DNA from: CAVTQZ01 sp963737015
GTDB lineage: Bacteria > Actinomycetota > Acidimicrobiia > Acidimicrobiales > UBA8190
DNA length: 64,000 bases
Assembly: GCA_963737015.1 (NCBI GenBank)
Contig: CAVTQZ010000001.1
Coordinates: 1,798,001-1,862,000, forward strand
Direction: 5' to 3'
Of the stretch, positions 34,095 to 42,602 are shown one piece after another. A program made the translations under genes and the position numbers. Below the pieces are notes generated by a model that saw only the letters and a program-made list of their open reading frames with translations, was not told where the DNA came from and searched no databases. Position 1 is the first letter of the stretch. Each line of letters begins with the position of its first letter.

Positions 34095-35411
34095 AGCCAC
34101 TCTCCATCGTGGGAGGTGACGGCTTCGTCCCACTTCCGCCAGAAGTGTCGCAGACCCGCCTCGTCGGTCGTGCGAAGCGGACCACCGCTCGCCTCCTCGT
34201 CCATTCCCCGAGAGACGTCGTTCCAGTCGACGCCCTCTCGCTCGTCGCCGACCGTCGACGCGATCGCACGCTGGATCGCCTCCTGCGCCTCGAGGTCGTC
34301 GGGGGTCGCGAGGCCTCCGGGACCTATGAAGCTGACCAATGTCTTGAGCCTGAGCGCGGCTCGCGTCGGGATCCTCGTCGGCGGGAGCGAGTGCCCACGC
34401 GCTCACCTCGGTGAGGTCGGGCGCCACAGGCTCGAGCATCCGCACCGAGACGCTCTCGATGTCGAAGAGGATGAGGTTCGGGAACATGGCGAGGACGTGG
34501 AAGCCGTCCACGAGGAATTGCCCGCGTTCGGGTCCGAGGCGCTCGAATATCTCAGCGCGATTTCGCTCCGTGCGCTCTTTCTCATCCTCGCCGAAGCGTG
34601 GCTCCCAACTGAGCCCGATCCGACCCCCGTGCCCGGGTTGGACCGAGCCGAAATGGTGACCGCAGATCTGGACTGAGCTCTCCTTGTCGGAGGTCGTGTA
34701 GCCGGTGCGCTTCAGGTACTCGACAAAGGTGATGTGGCTCGGCGTGAAGTGGTAACCGTCCATCGCGTTCTCGACGAGGAGCTTCCAGTTCGCCCGGGCC
34801 CTGTAACGCTGGGTCCCGGGAAGGATCCTCGCTCCTGCGGGCGACACGTCCGAGACGAGATCTATGTAGTCGGTCGCAGGGCCCAGGTACTCGGCCAGGG
34901 ACGGCGCGTTCTCGTTGAAGGAGACGAAGACGAAGTCGCGGTAGGTGTCGAGCTTCGCGGCGGGACGAAGGCCCAGGCGGTCGCGGAAGGTGTCGTCGTT
35001 CGGATAGGCCTCGGGGGAGGGAAGCGACACGAGGCGTCCCTCTGTGTCGAAGGTCCACGCATGGTAGAAGCAACGAAGCCTCTTCGCGTTACCCTCCGGC
35101 TCCCGGCACACGGCGGTCCCGCGATGAGGGCAGGAGTTGTAGAAGGCGCGGATCATGCCGTTGATGTCGCGGAGGAAGATGAGTGACCTTCCCCCGACGC
35201 TTCGCACCTTGTAGTCGCCGGGGTTGGGAATCTCTGTTGCGTGCCCGAGGTACAACCAGCCGACGTTCCATATGTGCTCTCGCTCGAGAGCGAAGACCTC
35301 CTCGCTCCTGAAGGCGTCGCGGTGCACGCGGAAGATCCCGGCGTTCCAGTCCTCGCGGATGAAGCGCGTCCTTCGGCTCAGAAACCTGTCTGACTCGCTT
35401 GCGATGCTCAT
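34091..35411 (-). CDS. Rieske ring-hydroxylating oxygenase alpha subunit, frameshifted near the C-terminus
   Basis: It starts at ATG 35411. The Rieske motifs are NSCPHRGTAVC and LRCFYHAWTFDTEG (residues about 92-120), and the mononuclear iron site is VENAMDGYHFTPSHITFVEYL. After LTEVSAWALAPADEDPDA, near 34,352-34,362, the frame changes: the true C-terminus (LVSFIGPGGLATPDDLEAQEAIQRAI, GPLRTTDEAGLRHFWRKW) lies in the next frame and ends at 34091. The paralogue at 45864-47180 has the same sequence there without a break. With one base skipped the protein is about 439 residues. No beta subunit, ferredoxin or reductase gene is adjacent. It probably hydroxylates an aromatic compound. Confidence 0.86.
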
Positions 35412-35438
35412 GGTCGGGCGGGGCTCTGGATGTGTCTC

Positions 35439-35918
35439 CTAGGAATCAGAACCCCACAGCTCCTGGATCCTCGTGAAGACCTTCTGGTTCCAAGAGAACT
35501 CGATCACGTTGCCGTCGGGGTCCTTGCACGCGCAGATGTATCCGATGTGCTCCGCCATCATGCGCGGCTCCCACTCGAGCACCCCCATCTCCTTGGCCCT
35601 CTCCGCCACCGCGTCGACGTCCTCCTTGTTGGGCAGCTCGATCCCGATGTGCGCGAACGGAGCGAGGGTCGGATGAGGCTTGCCGGGCTCCACGCCGTAG
35701 CGTTCGCCGACCTCGGGCAGGAACTCCGCGAGCACGAGGACGAAGGGCGTCTCCACCTGCTTGTCGTTCGAGAGCCACACGCCACGGCCGTTCTCGTCCT
35801 GGTTGTTCGCCACTATCACGAGCGGAGTGAGGTTCGTGTAGAACTCGATCGACTTCTCGAGGTTCGTGACGGGTATCGCCACATGGGTCCATCTGGGCTC
35901 GGTGAGAGTGCGGGGCAT
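35439..35918 (-). CDS. VOC (glyoxalase/extradiol-fold) protein
   Basis: A 159-residue vicinal-oxygen-chelate protein from ATG 35918. It has RWTHVAIPVTNLEKSIEFYTNLTPLVIV at the start, then PFAHIGIELPNKEDVDAVAERAKEMGVL and the C-terminal YICACKDPDGNVIEFSWNQKVF. The histidine and glutamates of a metal site (THVAI, HIGIE, VIEFSW) are in the usual places. It lies just upstream of the Rieske gene on the same strand, so it probably acts in the same conversion, perhaps as an isomerase, lyase or small ring-cleavage enzyme. The exact reaction cannot be told. Confidence 0.86.
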   Translation of the reverse strand: MPRTLTEPRWTHVAIPVTNLEKSIEFYTNLTPLVIVANNQDENGRGVWLSNDKQVETPFVLVLAEFLPEVGERYGVEPGKPHPTLAPFAHIGIELPNKEDVDAVAERAKEMGVLEWEPRMMAEHIGYICACKDPDGNVIEFSWNQKVFTRIQELWGSDS

Positions 35919-36090
35919 GATGCTCCTCCTGATCTGACGGAATCGGCTGGGAGGGCCGGGGCGGGCGCATCGGTTCTCGAAAGCCGCTCCAACGCGGCAC
36001 GAGAGCCGCCCCCTTCAAACGGCGTCACGTCCGACGAGGCTCTCTATATACAGCCGAAGCTACCGCCGGGAACTTCCTCCGTCAAGCATA

Positions 36091-36619
36091 ATGCGGGATA
36101 CCATCTTGAAATACAAGATGCGCTCGGAGCCCGGGGAGGTCCAATTGGCCGAGTTGGGCGACGAGTGGTGGGTGAGGATCCGCCACGCCTTTTCGTCCCA
36201 CGTCCGCGACGAGCGGTACCTCCTCGAGCGCTACGAGAACCTGGCGAGCTCCACCTCCGATGCCTCGACGACGGTTCTTGATCGAACAGATCCTCGCCGA
36301 CGAACGCCGGCACCACGCCCTCTTCGAGAAGCTGAGCGCGGCTTCCTCCGGCGGCGACGTCGGAGGACGAGGTCCCGGGACCGCCGGACCCTCCCCCGAG
36401 GAGGTGGCGGAGCTCCTCGAGCAGACGCGCCGGTTGATCGAATTCGAGCGTGACGACGCGGCCGCGTTGAAGGCCCTCGACCGGGAGCTTCGGCCGAAGG
36501 ACGACGACACCATCTGGCGCCTACTGGTGGAGCTGATGGAGCTCGACACCTCAAAGCACCTGCGGATCCTCGACTACCTCGAAAGGCGCCTCGAAAGCAT
36601 CTCGCGCCGACCCTCCTGA
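36091..36619 (+). CDS. Ferritin-like four-helix protein, frameshifted
   Basis: Two frames together encode a helical protein of about 165-175 residues. The first (ATG 36091 or ATG 36118) gives GELGDEWWVRIRHAFSSHVRDERYLLERYENLASSTSDAS-type sequence. The second, from about 36,268, gives RFLIEQILADERRHHALFEKLS and then ELLEQTRRLIEFERDDAAALKALDRELRPKDDDTIWRLLVELMELDTSKHLRIL. The paired E/D-x-x-H helices (DERRHH and the later MELDTSKH) are typical of ferritin-like or rubrerythrin-type domains. Skipping one base near 36,262-36,276 joins them. A perfect palindrome lies across the second ATG. The function is unknown; it is convergent with the P450 gene. Confidence 0.68.
36102..36120. promoter_or_regulatory. 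Palindromic operator-like site CATCTTG-N5-CAAGATG
   Basis: A perfect 7-5-7 inverted repeat, CATCTTG AAATA CAAGATG, between the divergent VOC-Rieske unit and the ferritin-like gene. The right arm contains the possible ATG at 36118. Related CTTG/CTCG palindromes occur upstream of the P450 gene, at the cupin start and upstream of the second Rieske alpha gene, which suggests one regulator. The assignment rests on symmetry and recurrence alone. Confidence 0.5.
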
Positions 36620-36641
36620 TGACCGGCGCAGACCGATCCGC

Positions 36642-37868
36642 TCAGGCCGCGGTCGTTCCCACACGCCTACCCGGCGTGAACACCGCCGGGGCGGAGTCCC
36701 AGCCGGTTTGGTTTCCGTGAGAGGAGTACGGAACGAGCTCGTCCATCAGCACCTTGTAGTCGGGTAGACGAAGGAGCACTTGCCGCATCATCTCCTGGAA
36801 CATCGCCTTGGCGAGGTGCGCGCCGACGCAGCGATGAAAACCGAGACCGAAAGACATGTGACGGTTCTTCTTCGGCCGTTCGACGAGGATCTCCTGCGGT
36901 TCGTCGAACACCGAGTCATCGAAGTTGGCGGACACCCACGGGACGAGGACCCTCTCCCCCGGTTCCATCACGCAACCGGCGATCTCGGTTTCGCGTAACA
37001 CCGTGCGTCCCATCGACTGCGAGGGCGCGAAGACCCTCAGGAACTCGTCGGTTCCGGGGACGATGAGCCCCGGGTCCTCGGTGAGCCTTCGGCGGAGCTC
37101 GGGGTGCTCGAAGAGATACACGAGTGTCTGGCCGGTGAGCGAGGTAGTCGTGTCCATGCCACCAGCCACGATCAGCTTCACGATCGAGACCACGACCTCT
37201 TCCTCCAGCGGCTTGCCGTCGATCTCCTGATGACACAGGTAGCTGATGACGTCGTCACCGGGGTCACCGCGCCTCTTCGCAATCTGCTCGCGCGTCTTCT
37301 CGACGGTCCAGGAGATCCCCTCCCTGCCGCGCGCCTCTCGCTCGCTACCCGGTGCCGCGCCGAACACGTCGTGCACGGCGCGAGCCATACGGCTTGCGTA
37401 GCTGGCGGGAAAGCCGAGCAGGGTGGCGGTGACGAGGGCGGGCACCGGGCCGGTCAGGTCGTTCACCAGGTCGCACTCACCTCGCTCGATGAACTCGTCG
37501 ATCGTCGTCGTCGTGTAGTCGGCGATCATCGGCTTCATGGTCTCGACCGCGGGCGCGGAGAACAGGTGGTTGAGCATCGTCCTGTACGGCGTCTGGTCCG
37601 GCGGGTCGAGCTCGATCGGTATCGAGGTCTCCGTGGTCCACTGCGGGATGACGATCCCGCCGCGGCCGTCTGCGTCGCGAGCGGAGGAGAACGTGTCGTC
37701 CTTGCGCGCGACGTTCGCTATGTCCTCGTACCGGCTGACCACCCAGAAGCCCCCGTGAGCCTCGGACCAGGCGACGGGACATCTCTCGCGCAGCTCGGCG
37801 TATGTCTTGCTCGCGTCGAAGTCGGGAGCGTGGTGGTCGAAGTCGACGACCGGTCGTTTCCGGGTCAT
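36642..37868 (-). CDS. Cytochrome P450 monooxygenase
   Basis: About 408 residues from ATG 37868, preceded by GGGGAG; a longer open frame upstream is arginine-rich and rejected. The I-helix oxygen-activation motif is VAGGMDTTTSLTG near residue 240, the K-helix motif follows in DEFLRVFAPSQSMGR, and the haem loop is FGLGFHRCVGAHLAKAMF near residue 345 with the cysteine ligand. It is a soluble bacterial class I type, needing a ferredoxin and reductase that are not in the vicinity. It lies in the catabolic island next to the dimethylformamidase homologue, so hydroxylation or N-dealkylation of the pathway substrate is a reasonable guess. Confidence 0.95.
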   Translation of the reverse strand: MTRKRPVVDFDHHAPDFDASKTYAELRERCPVAWSEAHGGFWVVSRYEDIANVARKDDTFSSARDADGRGGIVIPQWTTETSIPIELDPPDQTPYRTMLNHLFSAPAVETMKPMIADYTTTTIDEFIERGECDLVNDLTGPVPALVTATLLGFPASYASRMARAVHDVFGAAPGSEREARGREGISWTVEKTREQIAKRRGDPGDDVISYLCHQEIDGKPLEEEVVVSIVKLIVAGGMDTTTSLTGQTLVYLFEHPELRRRLTEDPGLIVPGTDEFLRVFAPSQSMGRTVLRETEIAGCVMEPGERVLVPWVSANFDDSVFDEPQEILVERPKKNRHMSFGLGFHRCVGAHLAKAMFQEMMRQVLLRLPDYKVLMDELVPYSSHGNQTGWDSAPAVFTPGRRVGTTAA

Positions 37869-37945
37869 GGATCTCCCCTCGTTCGGATCTGCGAGGGCGT
37901 CTCGGGCTCGGGAGCGGCCCCGGCGATACCCTTCGCACTCCGACG

Positions 37946-37972
37946 CGAGATGGTATCTCGAAAGACGAGATA
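37946..37972. promoter_or_regulatory. Tandem palindromic operator-like site upstream of the P450 gene
   Basis: Three half-sites occur in a row: CGAGAT ggt ATCTCG aaaga CGAGATA. The outer pair forms a perfect 7-5-7 repeat, TATCTCG-N5-CGAGATA, at 37954-37972, and the inner pair a 6-3-6 repeat at 37946-37960. The spacing of the 7-5-7 arms matches that of the site at 36102-36120. It lies about 80 nt upstream of the P450 start and just after the stop of the dimethylformamidase-like gene. Confidence 0.5.
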
Positions 37973-37983
37973 GATCTAGGGCC

Positions 37984-40194
37984 TCACCAGGCGAGCGGGG
38001 CAGGATCGACGAAGCGCGCGAGGACGTTGCGCGTGACGCGCGAGAGGTCCTCGTCGACCCCGAGCGCGCCCGTCCAGGCGATGGACCCCGCACAGAAGAC
38101 TGCGCCCCCGCCGGGCTTCAGGTGGTAGACGACATCGGCGCGGACGTTCGGATCGCACAGGGCGTTCGAGCCAGGAAGAGCGAAGAGGAGGTCCTCGACG
38201 CATCGCTGGTAGCTGGCGCTGAGGCCTTCACTCGTGGCGAGGACGAGGCAGTCCCCTGGCGATCCGAGGGTTAGATCGAACCGGTCGAGCTCCTGGCCCA
38301 CAGCCCCGCCACCGACGGTTCCCTCGGTCCCGAACACGTCCGCGTTCACGCCCTCGAAGATGAACGCGGCGCGCGGGTCGTAACTGTCGGGCAGTCGCCT
38401 GTAGAAGCCCGAGCGATCGAAACCCTGAGCCGAGTAGCCGGTGCCGGTGAGCTTGTGCGGGGAGCGACCGAGCGCGCGCCACTGACCGCAACGCTCCGCG
38501 CTGAACGCGAGCCGCTCCTCGCCGGGCGCGGAGTCCCACGGCCTCGAGCCGGAGCGCCCACGGCGAACCTCGAGGAGCCACGGTCTCTGAGGATCGAATG
38601 CGACGCGCCAATAGAAGCCGTTCGCACCTAGATAGGCGAGACGCCCCCCGCCTTCGAGGTAGGCCTCGACGGCGTCGAGCATCGCGGTCGAGTGATACTC
38701 GGGATGACTTCCGGTGACTACGACCCTGTAGTCCGAGAGCAGCTCCAGACCGTCTCGGTGAAGGTCCTCGTCCGTCGCCACCTCGTATGCGATCGCGTTG
38801 TCATCGAGCCAACCGAGCAGGCGCAGATCAGCGGGCAGCTGCCAGGGTCCGACGTGGTACCTGTGCGTCGGGCGCATGTTCATGAGAGGCCTGAGCCGCG
38901 AGCTCAACCCGACACCGGTGCCGTCTCGGTGAGAGTCGTAGCACGACAGCCCCCACTCCCTGTGCTCGTGCATCAACAGGTCGTCGTCGTAGAGGACCGG
39001 GGTCGCGCCCGCGATCGCCTCGGAGAAGCTGCCGTCGGTCGCGGGATGGTCGTTCGCATATGCGAGATAGCTGGCGGTCGGGACGAGAACGAGAACGGGC
39101 GCGTCGCGCTGCGCGGGCCTGACGAAGAACGGAACGCGGTCTACCTGACCTTCGTCGTCCGAGAGCCGGATCGCATAGGCGCCGCTTCGTAGGTCCTGTG
39201 GCAGCTCGAGGCTGAGAACCGGTTCCCAGCCGCAGTCCTCGAGGTCGTCCACGTGGAAGTGGATGGCGCCGTACTGCGCGCTCGCGAGACGGAAGTCGTC
39301 CTCTGTCGCGTCCCACGAGTGACCCGTGACCGCCTCGGTGGGGGCGTTCACAAGGGTCCCGTCACATCCGTCTGGACCCGTGGCGCGCACCGCGGTGCCC
39401 GAGATCCCGTGAGCCGATAGCCGGGAAGAGAAGTCCCATCCGACGACGAGCCGGTCGCGCACGAGTCGTCCGGCCACGAGCTCTCGCAGAACCTCGTCGT
39501 CGAGCGACCCGGACAGGATCTGCGGAAGCTCGAGCTTCCCGTCGAACGACCCGAAGGCGCCGTCCGCCGAGACGTCGCCCGCAACGAGGATCGGTGCATG
39601 CAGGAGACCTCCCAGGCCGACCGGAGGTGCGCCGGCACGCGACGACTCCGAGAGGTCAGGCGCCGTCCACCACGTCGCAGGTTGGCCGACCGGAGCACAG
39701 AACAGATCGGTCGGCTCCGTCGGGGCGAAGCAGGCGGCCAGCAGGTACCAGCCGCCTCTCGAGAGCGGGCGGTCACAAACCGCCTCCGACGACCTCCCGT
39801 TGTGCTCGACGCGTGCCACGGGCCTGGCGGTTTCGTCGATCCCGATGGACCACCCGGCATCGGCCGTCCTCTGGGACATCGCGAACGCCGGGTATCGGAG
39901 GCGGGTGGGCATCGCGATCACCGCCGCGACGAAGGCTCCCTGCGGCCATGAGCGCTGTGCGCCTGCGACGCTCATGAAGGAGCCCCTGGACGTCGCCTGG
40001 TGAGGCACCTCGAGTCCCCCGAAGGTCTCGACGACGCTCTCTCTAACCTCGCCGGTCACCTCGCCCGGCCCGAGCCGCACAAGGGCCGCCGAAACGCTGC
40101 GATCCGTGTCCGAGCTCGCCATGACCGACAGCTGCTCGCCCGGCAGTGCCGAGATCTTGTCCGCGTACCCGACGAGGTAGGGACGATCAGGCAC
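37984..40194 (-). CDS. dmfA2: N,N-dimethylformamidase large (beta) subunit homologue
   Basis: A 736-residue protein starting at GTG 40194, overlapping the small subunit by 8 nt. It matches the large subunit of Paracoccus/Alcaligenes dimethylformamidase along its length: an N-terminal beta-sandwich (about 1-250), DRLVVGWDFSSRLSAHGISGTAV, SWDATEDDFRLASAQYGAIHFHVDDLEDCGWE, and a catalytic C-terminal domain. Conserved segments SYLAYAND (Tyr376/379), GLSCYDSHRDG (Tyr419) and TGSHPEYHS (Glu499) correspond to the tyrosines and glutamate that bind the single iron in the known enzyme, as I recall it. The end (VVYHLKPGGGAVFCAGSIAWTGAL) also matches. The expected reaction is hydrolysis of an N-substituted amide such as dimethylformamide; the true substrate may differ. 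Confidence 0.85.
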   Translation of the reverse strand: MPDRPYLVGYADKISALPGEQLSVMASSDTDRSVSAALVRLGPGEVTGEVRESVVETFGGLEVPHQATSRGSFMSVAGAQRSWPQGAFVAAVIAMPTRLRYPAFAMSQRTADAGWSIGIDETARPVARVEHNGRSSEAVCDRPLSRGGWYLLAACFAPTEPTDLFCAPVGQPATWWTAPDLSESSRAGAPPVGLGGLLHAPILVAGDVSADGAFGSFDGKLELPQILSGSLDDEVLRELVAGRLVRDRLVVGWDFSSRLSAHGISGTAVRATGPDGCDGTLVNAPTEAVTGHSWDATEDDFRLASAQYGAIHFHVDDLEDCGWEPVLSLELPQDLRSGAYAIRLSDDEGQVDRVPFFVRPAQRDAPVLVLVPTASYLAYANDHPATDGSFSEAIAGATPVLYDDDLLMHEHREWGLSCYDSHRDGTGVGLSSRLRPLMNMRPTHRYHVGPWQLPADLRLLGWLDDNAIAYEVATDEDLHRDGLELLSDYRVVVTGSHPEYHSTAMLDAVEAYLEGGGRLAYLGANGFYWRVAFDPQRPWLLEVRRGRSGSRPWDSAPGEERLAFSAERCGQWRALGRSPHKLTGTGYSAQGFDRSGFYRRLPDSYDPRAAFIFEGVNADVFGTEGTVGGGAVGQELDRFDLTLGSPGDCLVLATSEGLSASYQRCVEDLLFALPGSNALCDPNVRADVVYHLKPGGGAVFCAGSIAWTGALGVDEDLSRVTRNVLARFVDPAPLAW

Positions 40195-40576
40195 CCGGCG
40201 GCCGTCCGTCGTCCAAGCGCAGCCTCAGTGCGTCGACGCGCTCGAGGAAGACGGCGTGGACGGCCTCTGCCTCGGATCGAAATACCCGCGGGTCGCTCGT
40301 GTCGTGCGGCACCGCCTGCTCACCCGACAAACGCAGTATCCGCCACTCGCGGCCCGGAGACGACGCATGGACGACGAGCTTTCCCGCGACCGGCGACTGA
40401 CGCAGGTGAGCGAGCAGAAGCGCCAGCGCCGGGGAGTGCATGCCGTCCGAGGCCCGGCGGTGCTCCTCTATCAATTCAGGTGTGACGAGCTCGAGGAGAA
40501 GAGCTGCGATCTCGTTGCAGCGTGCCTTTGTCGCAGCGAGCCCGGGATCCCGCGCGCCCACCTCAGGGGTCGTCAC
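40187..40576 (-). CDS. dmfA1: N,N-dimethylformamidase small (alpha) subunit homologue
   Basis: About 129 residues from GTG 40576, which overlaps the stop of the amidohydrolase gene (GTGA). The length equals the roughly 132 residues of the known small subunit. Recognisable segments are LLLELVTPELIEEHRRASDG, MHSPALALLLAHLRQSPVAGKLVVHASSPGREWRI, and EAEAVHAVFLERVDALRLRLDD, the last close to the EEAMHAVFLRRIEDVRAEL segment of the characterised enzyme. It is a small helical protein that packs on the large subunit. The open frame extends upstream but that part is a shadow of the amidohydrolase gene. Finding both subunits in order and overlapping makes an active complex likely. Confidence 0.82.
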   Translation of the reverse strand: MTTPEVGARDPGLAATKARCNEIAALLLELVTPELIEEHRRASDGMHSPALALLLAHLRQSPVAGKLVVHASSPGREWRILRLSGEQAVPHDTSDPRVFRSEAEAVHAVFLERVDALRLRLDDGRPPGA

Positions 40577-41751
40577 GAGACCGAGGCGACAGCTCCCCGC
40601 CACGGCACCGGCTCGACCACATCGCCGCCGACCACGGTGCACACAGGCTCGAATCGTCTGAGAGCCATCGAACTGCCTGCGGCGTCGGGGACCTCGTCGG
40701 GCGAATCGAGCTGGCGGAACACCGAGACATGTGCCGGGCCGCCCACCTCCAACCTGCCGTAGCCCTCCTCCCAAAGGCCCAGCCTCCTCGCCGGGGCGAC
40801 GGTCGCGCGTTCGAGCACGTCGTCGAGGCTCATCCCGAGGGCTACGAGCTTCGACATGGTGGTGAGCAGGTCGAAGACCGGACCGTTCCAGTTGCGATAG
40901 CTCGTGTCGGAGCACACCAGGTCCGGGAGGAATCCCTGCCCGATGGCGGCACGCGCCACCATGTAGCTGAAGTTGCTCTTCCCGTGCGCGCACTCGAACG
41001 TGACGCCGCGTTCTCTCGCAGCACGAACGGAATCCCGGACGGTTCGGTCCCGGTCGAGGATTCCTTCCTCCTTGCCGGTGTAGCAGTGGGCCACGACGTC
41101 ACCCGGACGCAGACGGGCGACGATCTCGTCGAGCGGGGCAGGCGTCTCACCGATGTGCACCATCACCGGAAGCCCGGCTTCGGCCCCCGCCTCGGTCGAG
41201 GCCTCGAGGAGGTCGAGACAACGCGAAGCGTCTTCACCGACCACGTCGGTGGACAGGCGGATCTTGAAACCCTTCACGATGTCGGGGTTGGCCTTCGCGA
41301 CCTGGACGGCATCCTCCACGACCAGCGTGAGGGGGTTGATCAGTTCGCCGAAACGGAAGTCGATCAGCCCGAGCACCGAGACGTTGAGGAACGAGAGCAC
41401 CCGGGTCCGCGAGGTCTCGACCACGAAACGCTTGAACGCCTCGAACGTCGATGCGCCCGCCGTGCCCGCGTCCACCGCGGCCACCACGCCCCTTCGCAGG
41501 TGGGCCTCGTCGGGCGGCGCACCGACCTTCGAGACCCGGGCGAATATGTGCGTGTGACTGTCGATTAGCCCCGGCACCACCAGCGCGCCGGTGCAGTCGA
41601 CGGTCCCCCCATCGGCGCCGTCCGCGAGGCCGGCCTCCACGGCGGAGATCCGCGAGCCCGAGATCGCGAGGTCCGCCCGGGTGCGGGTGCCGGTCGCTGG
41701 ATCGACCACGGTCCCACCCGCGAGCACGACGTCATGAGCGGCCGACATCAC
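40573..41751 (-). CDS. Amidohydrolase/deacetylase-family metallohydrolase
   Basis: A 392-residue amidohydrolase from ATG 41751, coupled by ATGA to the fumarylacetoacetase-like gene before it. The metal site is complete: the HxH pair in GLIDSHTHIFARV near residue 66, the probable carbamylated lysine in IVKGFKIRLS, VMVHIGETPAPLDEIVARL, DVVAHCYTGKEEGIL, and the aspartate of LPDLVCSDTSYRN. The pattern is that of the branch annotated as amidohydrolase/deacetylase, near dihydroorotase and D-aminoacylase. It may hydrolyse a cyclic or linear amide in the same pathway as the dimethylformamidase homologue. Confidence 0.88.
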   Translation of the reverse strand: MMSAAHDVVLAGGTVVDPATGTRTRADLAISGSRISAVEAGLADGADGGTVDCTGALVVPGLIDSHTHIFARVSKVGAPPDEAHLRRGVVAAVDAGTAGASTFEAFKRFVVETSRTRVLSFLNVSVLGLIDFRFGELINPLTLVVEDAVQVAKANPDIVKGFKIRLSTDVVGEDASRCLDLLEASTEAGAEAGLPVMVHIGETPAPLDEIVARLRPGDVVAHCYTGKEEGILDRDRTVRDSVRAARERGVTFECAHGKSNFSYMVARAAIGQGFLPDLVCSDTSYRNWNGPVFDLLTTMSKLVALGMSLDDVLERATVAPARRLGLWEEGYGRLEVGGPAHVSVFRQLDSPDEVPDAAGSSMALRRFEPVCTVVGGDVVEPVPWRGAVASVS

Positions 41752-42602
41752 CCTCCGATCTGAGAAGTTGCGCCGAACACCACGGCGGCTCCGACCACCT
41801 CGCTGCGCAACGCCGGTAGGTCGGCCACGAAGACCTCGACCACATCGCCCTCCGAGAGATAGGTGTCGGTCTCCTCTCCGGTTCCCGCGGGGGTTCCGGT
41901 GAGGACGATGTCGCCGGGGGACAAGAGGGCATGCCTGGAGATCAGCGCGAGGAGCTCACCGACGTCCATGAGAAGCCCGTCCCCCCGGTCACTCTGACGA
42001 AGTTCTCCGTTCACGTGCGTTGCCAACTCGACCGAGCCGACACCGCCGACAGACGCCGGGTCCACGACAGCGGAACCGATCTGACCGAAACCCGGGAAGC
42101 TCTTGGCCAACGACGGATTCTTGGTGGTGCGCATGACGTCTCTCGCAGTCGTGTCGTTCGCAGCCGCGATCGCGCTCACGGAAGCTGCGGCCTCGGCCGG
42201 CGTCGCTTCGAAGAGCGGCCTTCCCACCACGACGGCGATCTCACCCTCGTAGTCGACGAAGTCGGGCGCGGCCGCCGGAAGGCAGATCGGGTCGCCCGGG
42301 CGGGCGATCGCGGAGCCCGCCTTCAAGAAGAGCGTAGGGAATCCAGGCGGCTCTCTTCTCGTTGCGACCTGCTTCGACTTGTAGTTGAGACCGATCCCCC
42401 ATACTGCGCTCGTGGGTCCGACGAGGGACCCGAGCTCCGCCTCGGAGAGCTCACAGCGGCCACTCACCGCGATCGCGTCGAGCGTCTCGAGCCGCGCACC
42501 GCGCCCGAGGTGCTGGGCGAGTGAGAAGACGGTGTCGAGAACCGCTACCGAGCCGTCGTCCTCGAGCCGCCCGATCCCACGCCGTAGTGCCAGGTACCTC
42601 AC
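41748..42602 (-). CDS. Fumarylacetoacetate hydrolase family protein
   Basis: About 284 residues from GTG 42602 within the cupin stop; a longer frame upstream is not conserved. The fold signature is VWGIGLNYKSKQVA, FLKAGSAIARPGDPICLP, DFVDYEGEIAVVVGR (metal-binding glutamates), NDTTARDVM, GFGQIGSAVVDP and DIVLTGTPAGTGE. Members are hydratases, decarboxylases, hydrolases or isomerases acting on 2-oxoacids in meta-cleavage routes, using magnesium. With the extradiol dioxygenase and the aldolase nearby, a role as 2-oxo-acid hydratase or isomerase is likely. Confidence 0.92.
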   Translation of the reverse strand: MRYLALRRGIGRLEDDGSVAVLDTVFSLAQHLGRGARLETLDAIAVSGRCELSEAELGSLVGPTSAVWGIGLNYKSKQVATRREPPGFPTLFLKAGSAIARPGDPICLPAAAPDFVDYEGEIAVVVGRPLFEATPAEAAASVSAIAAANDTTARDVMRTTKNPSLAKSFPGFGQIGSAVVDPASVGGVGSVELATHVNGELRQSDRGDGLLMDVGELLALISRHALLSPGDIVLTGTPAGTGEETDTYLSEGDVVEVFVADLPALRSEVVGAAVVFGATSQIGG

